The notes under the pieces were generated by a model that had not been told where the DNA came from, did not search any database, and saw nothing but the letters and a program-made list of their open reading frames with translations. Below, in pieces: positions 19,671 through 29,717 of a stretch of DNA of 64,000 nucleotides. The position numbers and the translations under genes are program-made. The stretch lies in the NCBI GenBank assembly GCA_963733945.1, contig CAVTFD010000019.1:116543-180542 (forward strand), read 5' to 3'. Each line of letters begins with the position of its first letter. Position 1 is the stretch's first letter. This DNA comes from AP-15 sp963733945. GTDB lineage: Bacteria; Pseudomonadota; Alphaproteobacteria; ATCC43930; CGMCC-115725.

Positions 19671-20033
19671 GGATGCCTAAACCGACGTTCTCGCGCGGGC
19701 CGCCCAAGAGGCTATAGCGGAGGCCACAACGCGGAAAAGAACAACGGCTGTCAAACGAGACGTAAAGATCGAAAAAGCGGCCACCTGCCCTACCCGCGGG
19801 CGGGCCAAATCCGCGTGCGCAGCGAGCCGGGATTTCTCGAAGACTATTTGATCTAAATCAAAGACGTCTCGCAGCAACACGGACATAGTGACTCTGGTGA
19901 GAGGCCGGCCGGGCGCTCGGAAAATCTTTATGGGCCGTTTATACCCGGCGGGACCGATGCGTCTCGAATTCTAATGCGATACCCTGCACTTGATACGCAG
20001 TCAGGCCCGCCGGGAAACTGTGAGGTCATTGCC
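19671..20033. other. Divergent intergenic region between the antiporter and kdpFABC
   Basis: About 360 bases that must hold the promoters of both the minus-strand antiporter and the plus-strand kdp operon. It contains the FNR/CRP-type box at 19848-19861 in its middle and a pair of short GCCCGCCGGG/CCCGGCGGGA-like inverted elements near 19944 and 20004. No gene is supported. Confidence 0.6.
19848..19861. promoter_or_regulatory. FNR/FixK-CRP-type binding box
   Basis: The 14-mer TTGATCTAAATCAA is a perfect match to the FNR/FixK palindrome TTGAT-N4-ATCAA. It lies near the midpoint between the divergent antiporter (start 19670) and the kdp small peptide (start 20034). This suggests oxygen-responsive or CRP-family control of one or both genes. 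A distance of about 180 bases to each start is workable with long leaders. Binding is inferred from the motif alone. Confidence 0.65.
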
Positions 20034-20117
20034 ATGCTCGATTTCCTGATGATCGCATACGGCGTCGGCTTCTTCGCCGTCGCGATCCTCTATGTGCTCG
20101 CCTGCGAGAGGATGTGA
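20034..20117 (+). CDS. Small membrane peptide at the head of the kdp operon
   Basis: Clean 27-residue frame MLDFLMIAYGVGFFAVAILY followed by VLACERM and TGA, one transmembrane helix with a cytosolic or periplasmic Cys-Glu-Arg-Met tail. It ends seven bases before kdpF. It is distinct from KdpF (next entry), and a relative precedes the orphan kdpA at 16931. Peptides of this kind precede kdpF in other Alphaproteobacteria as far as I recall. The role is unknown; an accessory subunit or translational leader are both possible. Confidence 0.7.
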   Translation: MLDFLMIAYGVGFFAVAILYVLACERM

Positions 20118-20124
20118 GGCCGAC

Positions 20125-20214
20125 ATGCTGATCGATTACATCCTCGGCGCGATCGTGACCGTCGTGATCACGGTCTATCTCGTCTACGCGCTGATCAATC
20201 CCGAGCGGTTCTAG
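20125..20214 (+). CDS. kdpF: Potassium-transporting ATPase subunit KdpF
   Basis: A 29-residue single-helix peptide, MLIDYILGAIVTVVITVYLV then YALINPERF. The pattern hydrophobic helix followed by YALINPERF is characteristic of KdpF, the lipid-like stabiliser of the KdpABC complex. It lies 10 bases before kdpA with an intact frame. Confidence 0.9.
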   Translation: MLIDYILGAIVTVVITVYLVYALINPERF

Positions 20215-20224
20215 GAGCAGTGCC

Positions 20225-21972
20225 ATGACCGTCAACGGTTGGATCCAGATCGCGCTCTTCAGCGTGATCGTCATCGCGCTCACCCGCCCGTTCGGCGGCT
20301 ACATGACGCGCGTCTTCGCCGGCGAGCGGACGTTCCTGTGTCCGGTGCTGCGGCCGGTCGAGCGCGCGATCTATTGGTGCTGCGGCGTCGACGAGAACGA
20401 GGAGCAGCATTGGCTGACCTATGCCGTCGCGATGCTGTTCTTCAGCGTCGCCGGCTTCGTCACGCTCTACGCGCTGCAGCGGCTGCAATGGTATCTGCCG
20501 TTCAACCCGCAGGGCCAGACCGCGGTCGAGCAGAGCCTCGCCTTCAACACCGCGGTCAGCTTCGTCACCAACACCAACTGGCAGTCCTACGTGCCGCGAG
20601 ACGACGATGAGCTACCTCGTCGCAGATGGCCGGGCTCACCGTGCACAATTTCGTCTCGGCCGCGACCGGCATCGCGCTGGCGATCGCGCTGATCCGCGGC
20701 TTCGCGCGGCGCTCGGCCAAGACGATCGGCAATTTCTGGGTCGATCTGACCCGCTGCACGCTCTACATCCTGCTGCCGATCTCGATCGTCGTCGCGCTGG
20801 TCCTCGTCTGGCAGGGCATGCCGCAGAACCTCGGCGCCTATACCGAGGCGACGACGCTCGAAGGCGCCAAGCAGATCATCGCGCAGGGCCCGGTCGCCTC
20901 GCAGGAGGTGATCAAGAAGCTCGGCACCAACGGCGGCGGCTTCTTCAACGCCAACTCGGCGCATCCGTTCGAGAACCCGAACGCGCTCACCAACCTGGTC
21001 GAGATGGTCGCGATCTTCTCGATCGGCGCCGGCGCTGACCAACGTGCTTCGGCCGGATGGTCAAGGACGAGCGCCAGGGCTGGGCGATCTTCGCCGCGAT
21101 GGGCGTGCTGTTCCTCGCCGGCGTCGCGACCGCCTACTGGGCGGAGTCGCACGGCAATCCCGCCTTCGCCGCGCTCGACGTCGACAGGCGCCGAGCGCCG
21201 ATGCAGGCCGGCGGCAACATGGAGGGCAAGGAGGTCCGCTTCGGCATCGCCAATCTCGGCGCTTGTTCGCGACGGTCACGACCGACACCTCGTGCGGCGC
21301 GGTCAACTCGATGCATGACAGCTTCACGCCGCTCGGCGGCATGGTGCCGCTGGTCAACATCCAGCTCGGCGAGGTCATCTTCGGCGGCGTCGGCTCCGGG
21401 CTCTACGGCATGCTCGCTGTTCGCCATCGTCGCGATGTTCGTCGCCGGGCTGATGGTCGGGCGCACGCCCGAATATCTCGGCAAGAAGCTCGAGGCGAAG
21501 GAGGTCAAGATGACGATGCTCGCGCTCCTGAGCCTGCCGCTGTCGATCCTCGGCTGGACCGCGCTCGCCGCGGTGCTGCCGGCCGGGCTCGCCGGCATCG
21601 CCAATACCGGCCCGCACGGCTTCAGCGAGATCCTCTACGCCTACACCTCGGCCACCGGCAACAACGGCAGCGCCTTTGCCGGGCTCTCCGCCAACACGCT
21701 CGTTCTACAACACGACGATCGCGGCTCGCGATGCTGATCGGCCGCTTCATCTTCGATCATCCCGCTGCTGGCGGTCGCCGGCTCGCTGGCGCAGAAGAAG
21801 ATGCTGGCGCCCTCGGCCGGCACCTTCCCGACCCACAGCGCCGCTGTTCGTCGGCCTGCTCGTCGGCGTCGTCCTGATCATCGGCGGCCTCACCTATTTC
21901 CCGGCCGTCGCGCTCGGCCCGGTCGTCGAGCAGGTCGCGATGAACCACGGCAAGCTCTTTACCGGCCCGTGA
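20225..21972 (+). CDS. kdpA: Potassium-transporting ATPase subunit A (frameshifted)
   Basis: K+-selective channel-like subunit of the high-affinity Kdp pump. It starts MTVNGWIQIALFSVIVIALT, then RPFGGYMTRVFAGER. Selectivity-filter regions are recognisable at NTAVSFVTNTNWQSY, KLGTNGGGFFNANSAHPFEN, TSCGAVNSMHDSFTPLGG and TSATGNNGSAFAGLSANT. The C-terminus is VVEQVAMNHGKLFTGP. At least eight single-base indels (about 20595, 20620, 21032, 21050, 21190, 21260, 21420, 21700, 21770, 21840) interrupt the frame, mostly inserted C or G not in homopolymers. Conservation across the breaks suggests a working gene. It is the third cistron of the kdp operon. Confidence 0.93.
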
Positions 21973-21998
21973 GCCGCTGAGTCCCAAGGAATATCACG

Positions 21999-24176
<2,178 letters not shown>

Positions 24177-24188
24177 GGAACCCATCCC

Positions 24189-24789
24189 ATGCTGCGGCAA
24201 ATCCGCCCCGCCATCATGATGATCGTCGTCATGACGGTCATCACCGGCCTTGTCTATCCGCTGGCATGACCGGCATCGCCCAGCTGATGTTTCCGCATCA
24301 GGCCAACGGCAGCCTGATCGAGAAGAACGGCAAGGTGATCGGCTCGGAGCTGATCGGCCAGAACTTCACCGACCGACAAGTATTTCCACGGCCGGCCGTC
24401 GGCGACGACCGAGCCCGACCCGAAGGACGCGACCAAGACGATGCCGGTGCCCTATGCCGCCGACAATTCGGGCGGCTCCAACCTCGGGCCGACCGCGCAG
24501 GCGCTGATCGACCGCGTCAAGGGCGATGCCGCCAAGCTCGCCAAGGAGAACCCGGCGAACGCCGATCCCGGTCGATCTGGTGACCACCTCGGCGAGCGGG
24601 CTCGACCCCGACATCACCCCGGCCGCCGCCTTGTTCCAGGTGCCGCGGGTCGCCAAGGCGCGCCATCTCGACCCCGACAAGCTGCGCGCGCTGGTCGACG
24701 AGCAAACCCAGGACCGGTTGCTCGGCATTCTCGGCGAGCCGCGGGTCAACGTGCTCAAGCTCAACCTCGCGCTCGACCAACTGCACTGA
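24189..24789 (+). CDS. kdpC: Potassium-transporting ATPase subunit C (frameshifted)
   Basis: Single-span periplasmic chaperone-like subunit of KdpFABC. The membrane anchor MLRQIRPAIMMIVVMTVITG is followed by YPLA, then GIAQLMFPHQANGSLI, KVIGSELIGQNF, the FHGRPSATTEPD block, AADNSGGSNLGPTAQALIDR, LVTTSASGLDPDITPAAA and a C-terminal VNVLKLNLALDQL. One base is missing near 24265 (an in-frame stop appears after YPLA) and extra bases lie near 24376 and 24571. It is the last gene of the operon; no kdpDE sensor-regulator pair follows within the window. Confidence 0.93.
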
Positions 24790-24854
24790 CGGGCCGGCAG
24801 GCGTGATGGCGGGGATCCGCGTGCTCGCGGCTGTTTGAGCCGGCGGAGCAAAGA

Positions 24855-24887
24855 CGTGGATGGCCGGGTCAAGCCCGGCCACAGCGA
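24855..24887. repeat. REP-like palindromic repeat
   Basis: The unit cgtggatggccgggtcaagc followed by ccggccacagcga is a GC-rich palindrome (GGCCGGG-TCAA-GCCCGGCC core) of the same family as the repeats at 2149-2465. It lies between converging kdpC and cynS and may act as a bidirectional transcription stop. Confidence 0.65.
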
Positions 24888-24919
24888 TCTCAAATTTCGT
24901 TGGGTATGCGTCTGGGTAC

Positions 24920-25366
24920 TCAGTACTCCTTGTACGGTAGAAACTTGCCGCTCAGGGTCAGCTTGACGCGATCGCCCTTTGGGTCGGGCTGGCGCTCGAT
25001 CGCCATGTCGAAGTCGATCGCGCTCATGATGCCGTCGCCAAATTCTTCCTGAATCAGCTCCTTCCAGGTCGTGCCGTAGACCTGGACCAACTCGTAAAAC
25101 CGGTAGATCAGCGGGTCGGTCGGCACCGGGGTCGGCAACGAGCCGCGATAAGGGATCTCCTGAAGCAGAGCTCTGCTCCTCGGCATCGAGCCCGAAAATT
25201 TTGCCGCACGCTCGGCCTGCTCGGGGCGCAATTTCATCTGCCCCATCAACGCCGCGGTCAGATAGACCGCCGTGCCGCCGCCAATCTCGGCAACGATCGT
25301 CTTCCAGGTCAGGCCCTTGGCGCGCTTGGCGGCGAGGATCTTGCGAGTCAGTTCGTCACGGGTCAT
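24920..25366 (-). CDS. cynS: Cyanate hydratase (cyanase)
   Basis: Cytosolic decamer that turns cyanate plus bicarbonate into ammonia and CO2. The N-terminal helical domain (MTRDELTRKILAAKRAKGLT) and the catalytic domain with YRGSLPTPVPTDPLIYRFYE (catalytic Arg and Glu) and GDGIMSAIDF (catalytic Ser) are clear; length 148 is typical. Between about 25165 and 25205 the reading gives FSGSMPRSRALLQ, whereas shifting by one base gives FGLDAEEQ, the family-like sequence. So two compensating indels flank this short stretch. It stands alone; no cynT carbonic anhydrase or cyanate transporter is nearby. Confidence 0.93.
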   Translation of the reverse strand: MTRDELTRKILAAKRAKGLTWKTIVAEIGGGTAVYLTAALMGQMKLRPEQAERAAKFSGSMPRSRALLQEIPYRGSLPTPVPTDPLIYRFYELVQVYGTTWKELIQEEFGDGIMSAIDFDMAIERQPDPKGDRVKLTLSGKFLPYKEY

Positions 25367-25602
25367 CGGCCCCTCCTGAGGTCTGCAGCTTCATCGCATG
25401 CACGCAACGCGCGTGCCAATTGCGCCGCTCGCCGAGGCCGTGAAGCATGCGCGTATCCCCTACAGCGCGCGTCCGCAGGCCGCCCTGCAGCTGATCGACG
25501 ACCTCGAGCGATTGGGGTGGTCGTCAAGGACCGTCGACGAGGGTATAGTCCACGCTTGCGATAATCTCGCACGCATGCGGGATAATTGTGTCGAGGAACC
25601 AC

Positions 25603-25847
25603 ATGACCGGTAGGACGATCTCGATTCTTCTCTTTGCAATAGCTTTTGGACTTTGGGCAAATTTCTTGTCCCCGCGAGTAACTCCTGCATTGTACAAGAA
25701 ACTCGTGGGTACACCTTGCAATCCGTATACGGTAGGCTACTCGCTATTCAAAGCGATCTGGCTGAATTGAAAAGAAAAACGGATGATATGAACAGTAGTC
25801 TTTCGGAAATTAGAAACGGAACATGCAGAAATCCTAAAATTTGTTGA
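25603..25847 (+). CDS. Small membrane-anchored protein (one frameshift)
   Basis: ATG 25603 starts MTGRTISILLFAIAFGLWAN, an N-terminal membrane helix. From about 25665 the neighbouring frame continues with LVPASNSCIVQETRG, a coiled-coil-like stretch RLLAIQSDLAELKRKTDDMN and a cysteine-containing end NGTCRNPKIC. Joined across one indel, the two give a protein of about 80 residues. Base composition is markedly lower in G+C than its neighbours. Family not recognised. Reading only the first frame gives a 56-residue alternative. Confidence 0.45.
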
Positions 25848-26235
25848 CTACACTTAAACAAGATAATGGGATCCGTCGACTGCAACGTATCGGATTTTTG
25901 ACGTTTACCAGGAATCATCGATCCGATTAAGTTGTATTTAACCAAGCCGGCTATTCAACCTGATCGGAAGCCTAATGGCGGCGATGCGGAACTGAGATGA
26001 AATCGAGTCTGCGATAGCTTAGAACGCGAAAACACCTTGGTGCGCGCGCGCGTTCTCACACAGCCTCGGTGGAAAGGGTATAATTTTCACCCCCCCCCCT
26101 TTTTAACGCGACGGGCTCGCTTCCCCGGAGAAAGCGTAAGAGACTGGTCGTCCAGATCGCCGACGCGCTCGCAGCGGCTGTTCTCGACAATCTCCATCGG
26201 CTGTAGAATTCGTCGAGCCGTTTCAGGAGGGTGCG
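25848..26235. other. AT-richer intergenic stretch upstream of the SDR gene
   Basis: No gene is supported. It includes a (GC)n run at 26041-26052, the TATAAT plus poly-C promoter element (next entry), and ends with a strong ribosome binding site (AGGAGGG) before the SDR start. Confidence 0.5.
26079..26099 (+). promoter_or_regulatory. Candidate promoter: TATAAT followed by a C10 tract
   Basis: A consensus -10 hexamer TATAAT (26079-26084) is followed five bases later by ten consecutive C residues (26090-26099) and then five Ts, 137 bases before the SDR start. The tract falls where transcription would begin. The -35 region is weak. Length variation of such a tract could change expression, but this is inference. 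Confidence 0.4.
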
Positions 26236-27027
26236 ATGGCCGAAGATTTCTCGGGGAAGGTCGCTCTGGTCACGGGCGGGGGGAACGGGATCGGCGCTGC
26301 GACGTGCCGCGCCTTCGCCGCCGCCGGCGCACGGGTGGTTGTCCTCGATCGCGATGCGGCGGCGGCGGAACGGGTTGCGGCCGAGATCACCGGGCGCAAC
26401 GGCAAGGCCGAAGCATATGGGCTCGACGTCAGCGACCGCGAGGGCTTCGCCCGTCTTGCCGCGGGGATCACCGAGGCCGCGGGCGGCATCGACATTCTTG
26501 TCAACGGCGCCGGCGTGACCGTGCGCCGGATGATCGGCGAGATGGGCGCCGAGGATTGGGACCGGGTCATCGCCGTCAACCTGACCGGCGCGTTCAACGG
26601 CATTCGCGCGGTATTGCCGCATATGCGGGCGCGCGGCGGCGGCGCCATCGTCAACATCGCCTCGATCGCCGGGCAGCGGATCTCGTTTGGCGGGACCGCG
26701 AATTATTCGGCGTCGAAGGCGGGGCTCTTAGGGTTGACCCGCCATGCCGCCTACGAGCTTGCCCCCGATCACATCCGGGTCAATGCCGTCTGCCCCGGCG
26801 CGACGGCGACAGCGTTCGGCGGAGCGATGCCGACCGCCGAAAGCAAGGCTGAGCGCGCGCGCAAAATTCCGCTGGGCCGCATGTGCGAACCTGAGGACAT
26901 CGCCGACCCGATCCTGTTCCTGGCGAGCGACGCGGCGCGCATGATCACCGGCGTGGCATTGACCGTCGATGGCGGCCTGCTGATCAAGAACGACACCCCC
27001 TACGAGGAATATTTTCGTCCGCGGTAG
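26236..27027 (+). CDS. SDR-family NAD(P)-dependent oxidoreductase
   Basis: Classical short-chain dehydrogenase of 263 residues, intact. It shows the cofactor loop VTGGGNGIGAA, an Asp at the end of beta-2 (VVVLDRD) that favours NAD(H), DILVNGAG, the catalytic Ser in NIASIAG and the YSASKAG Tyr-Lys pair, and a C-terminal GVALTVDGG. It should oxidise or reduce an alcohol/ketone; the substrate is not evident. The start ATG 26236 has AGGAGGG seven bases before it. It is followed 21 bases later by the glycosyltransferase gene. Confidence 0.9.
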   Translation: MAEDFSGKVALVTGGGNGIGAATCRAFAAAGARVVVLDRDAAAAERVAAEITGRNGKAEAYGLDVSDREGFARLAAGITEAAGGIDILVNGAGVTVRRMIGEMGAEDWDRVIAVNLTGAFNGIRAVLPHMRARGGGAIVNIASIAGQRISFGGTANYSASKAGLLGLTRHAAYELAPDHIRVNAVCPGATATAFGGAMPTAESKAERARKIPLGRMCEPEDIADPILFLASDAARMITGVALTVDGGLLIKNDTPYEEYFRPR

Positions 27028-27047
27028 CGGTCGGCGAACCGCTTCCG

Positions 27048-28589
27048 ATGGCGGCTCCTGCCGACATCTCTGCTGCCTCGCAGGCCGAGCGAAGGCTGCG
27101 TGCGGCGACGGCCTGGGCCAAGACGCCGGCGGGTGGCGTCACCCTGCTAATACTCGCAACGTTCCTGGCTCGGCTGCTGTTCGCGGCCTCTCTCGGTCTT
27201 GGGATCGACGAGAGCTATATGGTGGCGGCCGGGCGTCAGCTCCGGCTTGGGTATTTCGATCATCCGCCGATCGCCTGGTGGCTGGCCTGGGCGGCGGCGC
27301 ACCTGGCCGGCAGCGACAGTCCGATCGTCGTGCGCCTGCCCTTCATCGGGCTGTTCGCGCTGACGACATGGTTGATGTACCGCGTCACGGCGGCGCTGTT
27401 CGGCGCACGGGCGGGGCTGTGGGCGGCGGTGCTGGCGAATTTGTGCCCGGTCATCGGCGTCACCGCCGGTACTTGGGTGCTGCCCGATGGCCCGCTATTC
27501 GCCGCCTTGCTCGGGGCGACCCTTTGCCTGATCGCGGCGTTACCCGCCGAGGGAAGGGCGGCCTGGGGCTGGTGGTTGGGCGCCGGCATCTGCGCGGGTC
27601 TGGCGCTGTCCTCCAAATATTCGGCGGCTCTGACGATCTTCGGCGCGATCGGTTTTCTGTTGACCGAGCGGGAAAGCCGCCGCTGGCTGTTGCGACCGCA
27701 TCCCTATGTCGCCGGTCTCGCCGCGCTGGTGGTGTTCACGCCGGTCCTGATCTGGAATGCGCGGCACGGCTGGGTGTCGTTTCTGTTCCAGGGCGGTCGG
27801 GCGGAGGGTCGCTTCAACCCGCTCGGGCCGGTCTTGACGCTCGCCGGCGGCGCGCTGTTCCTGCTGCCGTGGATATGGCTGCCGTTGGTCGTGTGCGGGT
27901 TCGACGCGCTGCGCCGAGGACCGGCCGACAAAGGGCGCTGGCTTTTCCTATGCTTGGCGGCGCCGCCGATCATCTTCTTCACGCTGATCTCGTTGTGGGG
28001 CCGGGTTTTGTTTCATTGGGCCGCGCCCGGCTATCTGATGCTGGTGCCGCTGCTCGGCGACGCCATCGCCCGACGCCATCGGAGCCGTCGGTGGCTTGCA
28101 GCGACCGCAGTTGTTGTCGTCGTCGGTGCGGCGTTCGTCGGCAGCGAGGTTCGGTTCAACTGGCTGCCGCTGACGATCGGCGATTTTCGGCTCGGCGAGG
28201 ACCCCGGCCTCGCGGCGGTCGACTGGAATTCGCTGCGCCAAGAGCTCGACAAGCGGGGCCTGCTGGATCGGCCGGGAGTGGTGGTTGCGGCGACCCGATG
28301 GCTGGATGCCGGAAAGATCGATTACGCGTTACGCGGCCGGGTACCAGTCATCTGCCTCGGCAGCGATCCACGGGAATACGGGATTATCGCGCCGGTTGCC
28401 GACTATGCCGGCGCGGATGTCTTGATCGTTGCCCCCGGTATCTCGCCAAACGCAATCGCCGCCCGCTTTGGCAAGCTTTTCGATTCGATCGACACCCTGG
28501 CGCCGGCCACGGTGCTGCATGACGGGCGTCCGGCATTAATCCTGCCGCTCTATCTCGGACGCCGTCTGCGCGAGCCTACCGATCGGTAA
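27048..28589 (+). CDS. Glycosyltransferase family 39-type (ArnT/PMT-like) membrane protein
   Basis: Intact 513-residue protein with about ten to twelve membrane helices. The first loop carries LGIDESYMVAAGRQLRLGYF and DHPPIAWWL, the acidic and DHPP motifs of polyprenyl-phosphate-dependent glycosyltransferases (GT39/GT83, such as ArnT). These enzymes move a sugar from undecaprenyl phosphate to lipid A, proteins or other acceptors on the periplasmic face. The last 130 residues form a soluble domain (VVAATRWLDAGKIDYAL). The acceptor is unknown. Probably cotranscribed with the SDR gene. Confidence 0.8.
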   Translation: MAAPADISAASQAERRLRAATAWAKTPAGGVTLLILATFLARLLFAASLGLGIDESYMVAAGRQLRLGYFDHPPIAWWLAWAAAHLAGSDSPIVVRLPFIGLFALTTWLMYRVTAALFGARAGLWAAVLANLCPVIGVTAGTWVLPDGPLFAALLGATLCLIAALPAEGRAAWGWWLGAGICAGLALSSKYSAALTIFGAIGFLLTERESRRWLLRPHPYVAGLAALVVFTPVLIWNARHGWVSFLFQGGRAEGRFNPLGPVLTLAGGALFLLPWIWLPLVVCGFDALRRGPADKGRWLFLCLAAPPIIFFTLISLWGRVLFHWAAPGYLMLVPLLGDAIARRHRSRRWLAATAVVVVVGAAFVGSEVRFNWLPLTIGDFRLGEDPGLAAVDWNSLRQELDKRGLLDRPGVVVAATRWLDAGKIDYALRGRVPVICLGSDPREYGIIAPVADYAGADVLIVAPGISPNAIAARFGKLFDSIDTLAPATVLHDGRPALILPLYLGRRLREPTDR

Positions 28590-28597
28590 GAGTCGGA

Positions 28598-29707
28598 TCA
28601 TCCGATCGGAACGCGCCGCTTTGCGAGTTCCGTCTCGTTGATCCGCAGACCGAGGCCGGGTTCAGCCGGCAAGCGGAAGAGGCCATCGACCGGCTTTGGC
28701 GGATTTTCGAACACCGCATGCTGGCGCGGCGAGGGATCGTTCAGCTCGCACGGCTTGGTTGCCTGCAATTGGCTCGCCGCCAAATGCAGACTGGCCATGT
28801 GGCCAATCGTCGGCTGGGTCTGATGCGGGACCAGTTCGACGCCATGCGCCTGGGCGAGCGCCGCGCAGCGCATCAGCCCGGTGATGCCGCCCATCTTGAC
28901 GATGTCGGGCTGGACCATCCGCACCCCGGCGTCGATCAAATCCGCTATCCCGGACAATGTATAGGTCTGCTCACCGGCCGAGACGGTAATGTCGAGCCGG
29001 CGCGCTACCTCGCCCATCGCTTTGACATGGTAGTGCTGGACCGGCTCCTCGAACCACCAATAGCCCAGTTCTTCGAGCGCCCGCCCGACGCGGATCGCGC
29101 CGCCGACCGAGTAGCCATTATTGGCGTCGAAGGCGAGCGGTAAGCCATCTCCGACCAATTGCCGCACCGCGCGGGCCTTGGCGATGTCGCCGGGAATATC
29201 ATTGTCGGGCCTGGTGCGGTCGGCGTCGAAGCGGATCTTGACCGCCGCGGGTTTGTCCTTCAGCCGCGCCTCGACGACGCGCAGCACCTCGTCGACGGTT
29301 CGCTCGCCATTGCCGCCGATAGAGGCATAGAAAGGCAAGGCTGTGCGCCAGGCGCCGCCGAGCAGCTTGTAGATCGGCTGGCTGAAAAGCTTTCCCTTCA
29401 AATCCCACAGCGCGATGTCGAGCGCGGCCAGCGCCCCGGTCAGCGCGCCCTCCGGCCCGAGTTTGACGAATTCGTGCAGCAGAGAATCGAGCAGCACCGC
29501 ATGGTCGAGCGGGTCCGCGCCGATCAGTCGCGGCGCCAGATTGCGGGCGACGATGCCGAGCGAGGCGAGCCCGCCCTGCATCGGCGACGCCTCGGCGATG
29601 CCGAAGAGACCGTCATCGCATCGGATTCTGACCCAGGCGCTGCGCTGCTCCGGTCTGTCGGCCGGCGCCCAGGCGACCTGAAAAACCTCGATGTCGCGGA
29701 TTTTCAT
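28598..29707 (-). CDS. Mandelate racemase/muconate-lactonizing enzyme family protein (enolase superfamily)
   Basis: Intact 369-residue enolase-superfamily enzyme with an alpha+beta capping domain and a TIM barrel. Metal ligands are suggested at FDANNGYS (Asp), WFEEPV (Glu) and SAGEQTYT (Glu); candidate acid/base lysines are in AAVKIRFD and QPDIVKMGGIT. The start ATG 29707 begins MKIRDIEVFQVAWAPADRPE. It lies 10 bases after the stop of the gamma-glutamyltransferase on the same strand, so both are probably one transcript. Family members act on acid sugars, cycloisomerise muconates or epimerise dipeptides. The gamma-glutamyl neighbour makes an amino-acid or peptide substrate worth considering. 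Confidence 0.85.
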   Translation of the reverse strand: MKIRDIEVFQVAWAPADRPEQRSAWVRIRCDDGLFGIAEASPMQGGLASLGIVARNLAPRLIGADPLDHAVLLDSLLHEFVKLGPEGALTGALAALDIALWDLKGKLFSQPIYKLLGGAWRTALPFYASIGGNGERTVDEVLRVVEARLKDKPAAVKIRFDADRTRPDNDIPGDIAKARAVRQLVGDGLPLAFDANNGYSVGGAIRVGRALEELGYWWFEEPVQHYHVKAMGEVARRLDITVSAGEQTYTLSGIADLIDAGVRMVQPDIVKMGGITGLMRCAALAQAHGVELVPHQTQPTIGHMASLHLAASQLQATKPCELNDPSPRQHAVFENPPKPVDGLFRLPAEPGLGLRINETELAKRRVPIG

Positions 29708-29717
29708 GTGGTGCCCC

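Noticed and set aside
10812..20030. A prophage, integron or transposon origin for the ion-transport island.
   Set aside because: No integrase, transposase, terminal inverted repeats or tRNA-derived attachment site was seen; only the antiporter homology flanks it.
20225..21972. The two kdpA regions as an assembly duplication.
   Set aside because: They are on opposite strands, differ at many residues (for example SGDGGG against GTNGGG), and have different flanking genes.
25398..25613. A 71-residue open frame between cynS and the small membrane protein gene.
   Set aside because: No ribosome binding site, no motif, overlap with the next better-supported gene and the promoter region of cynS.
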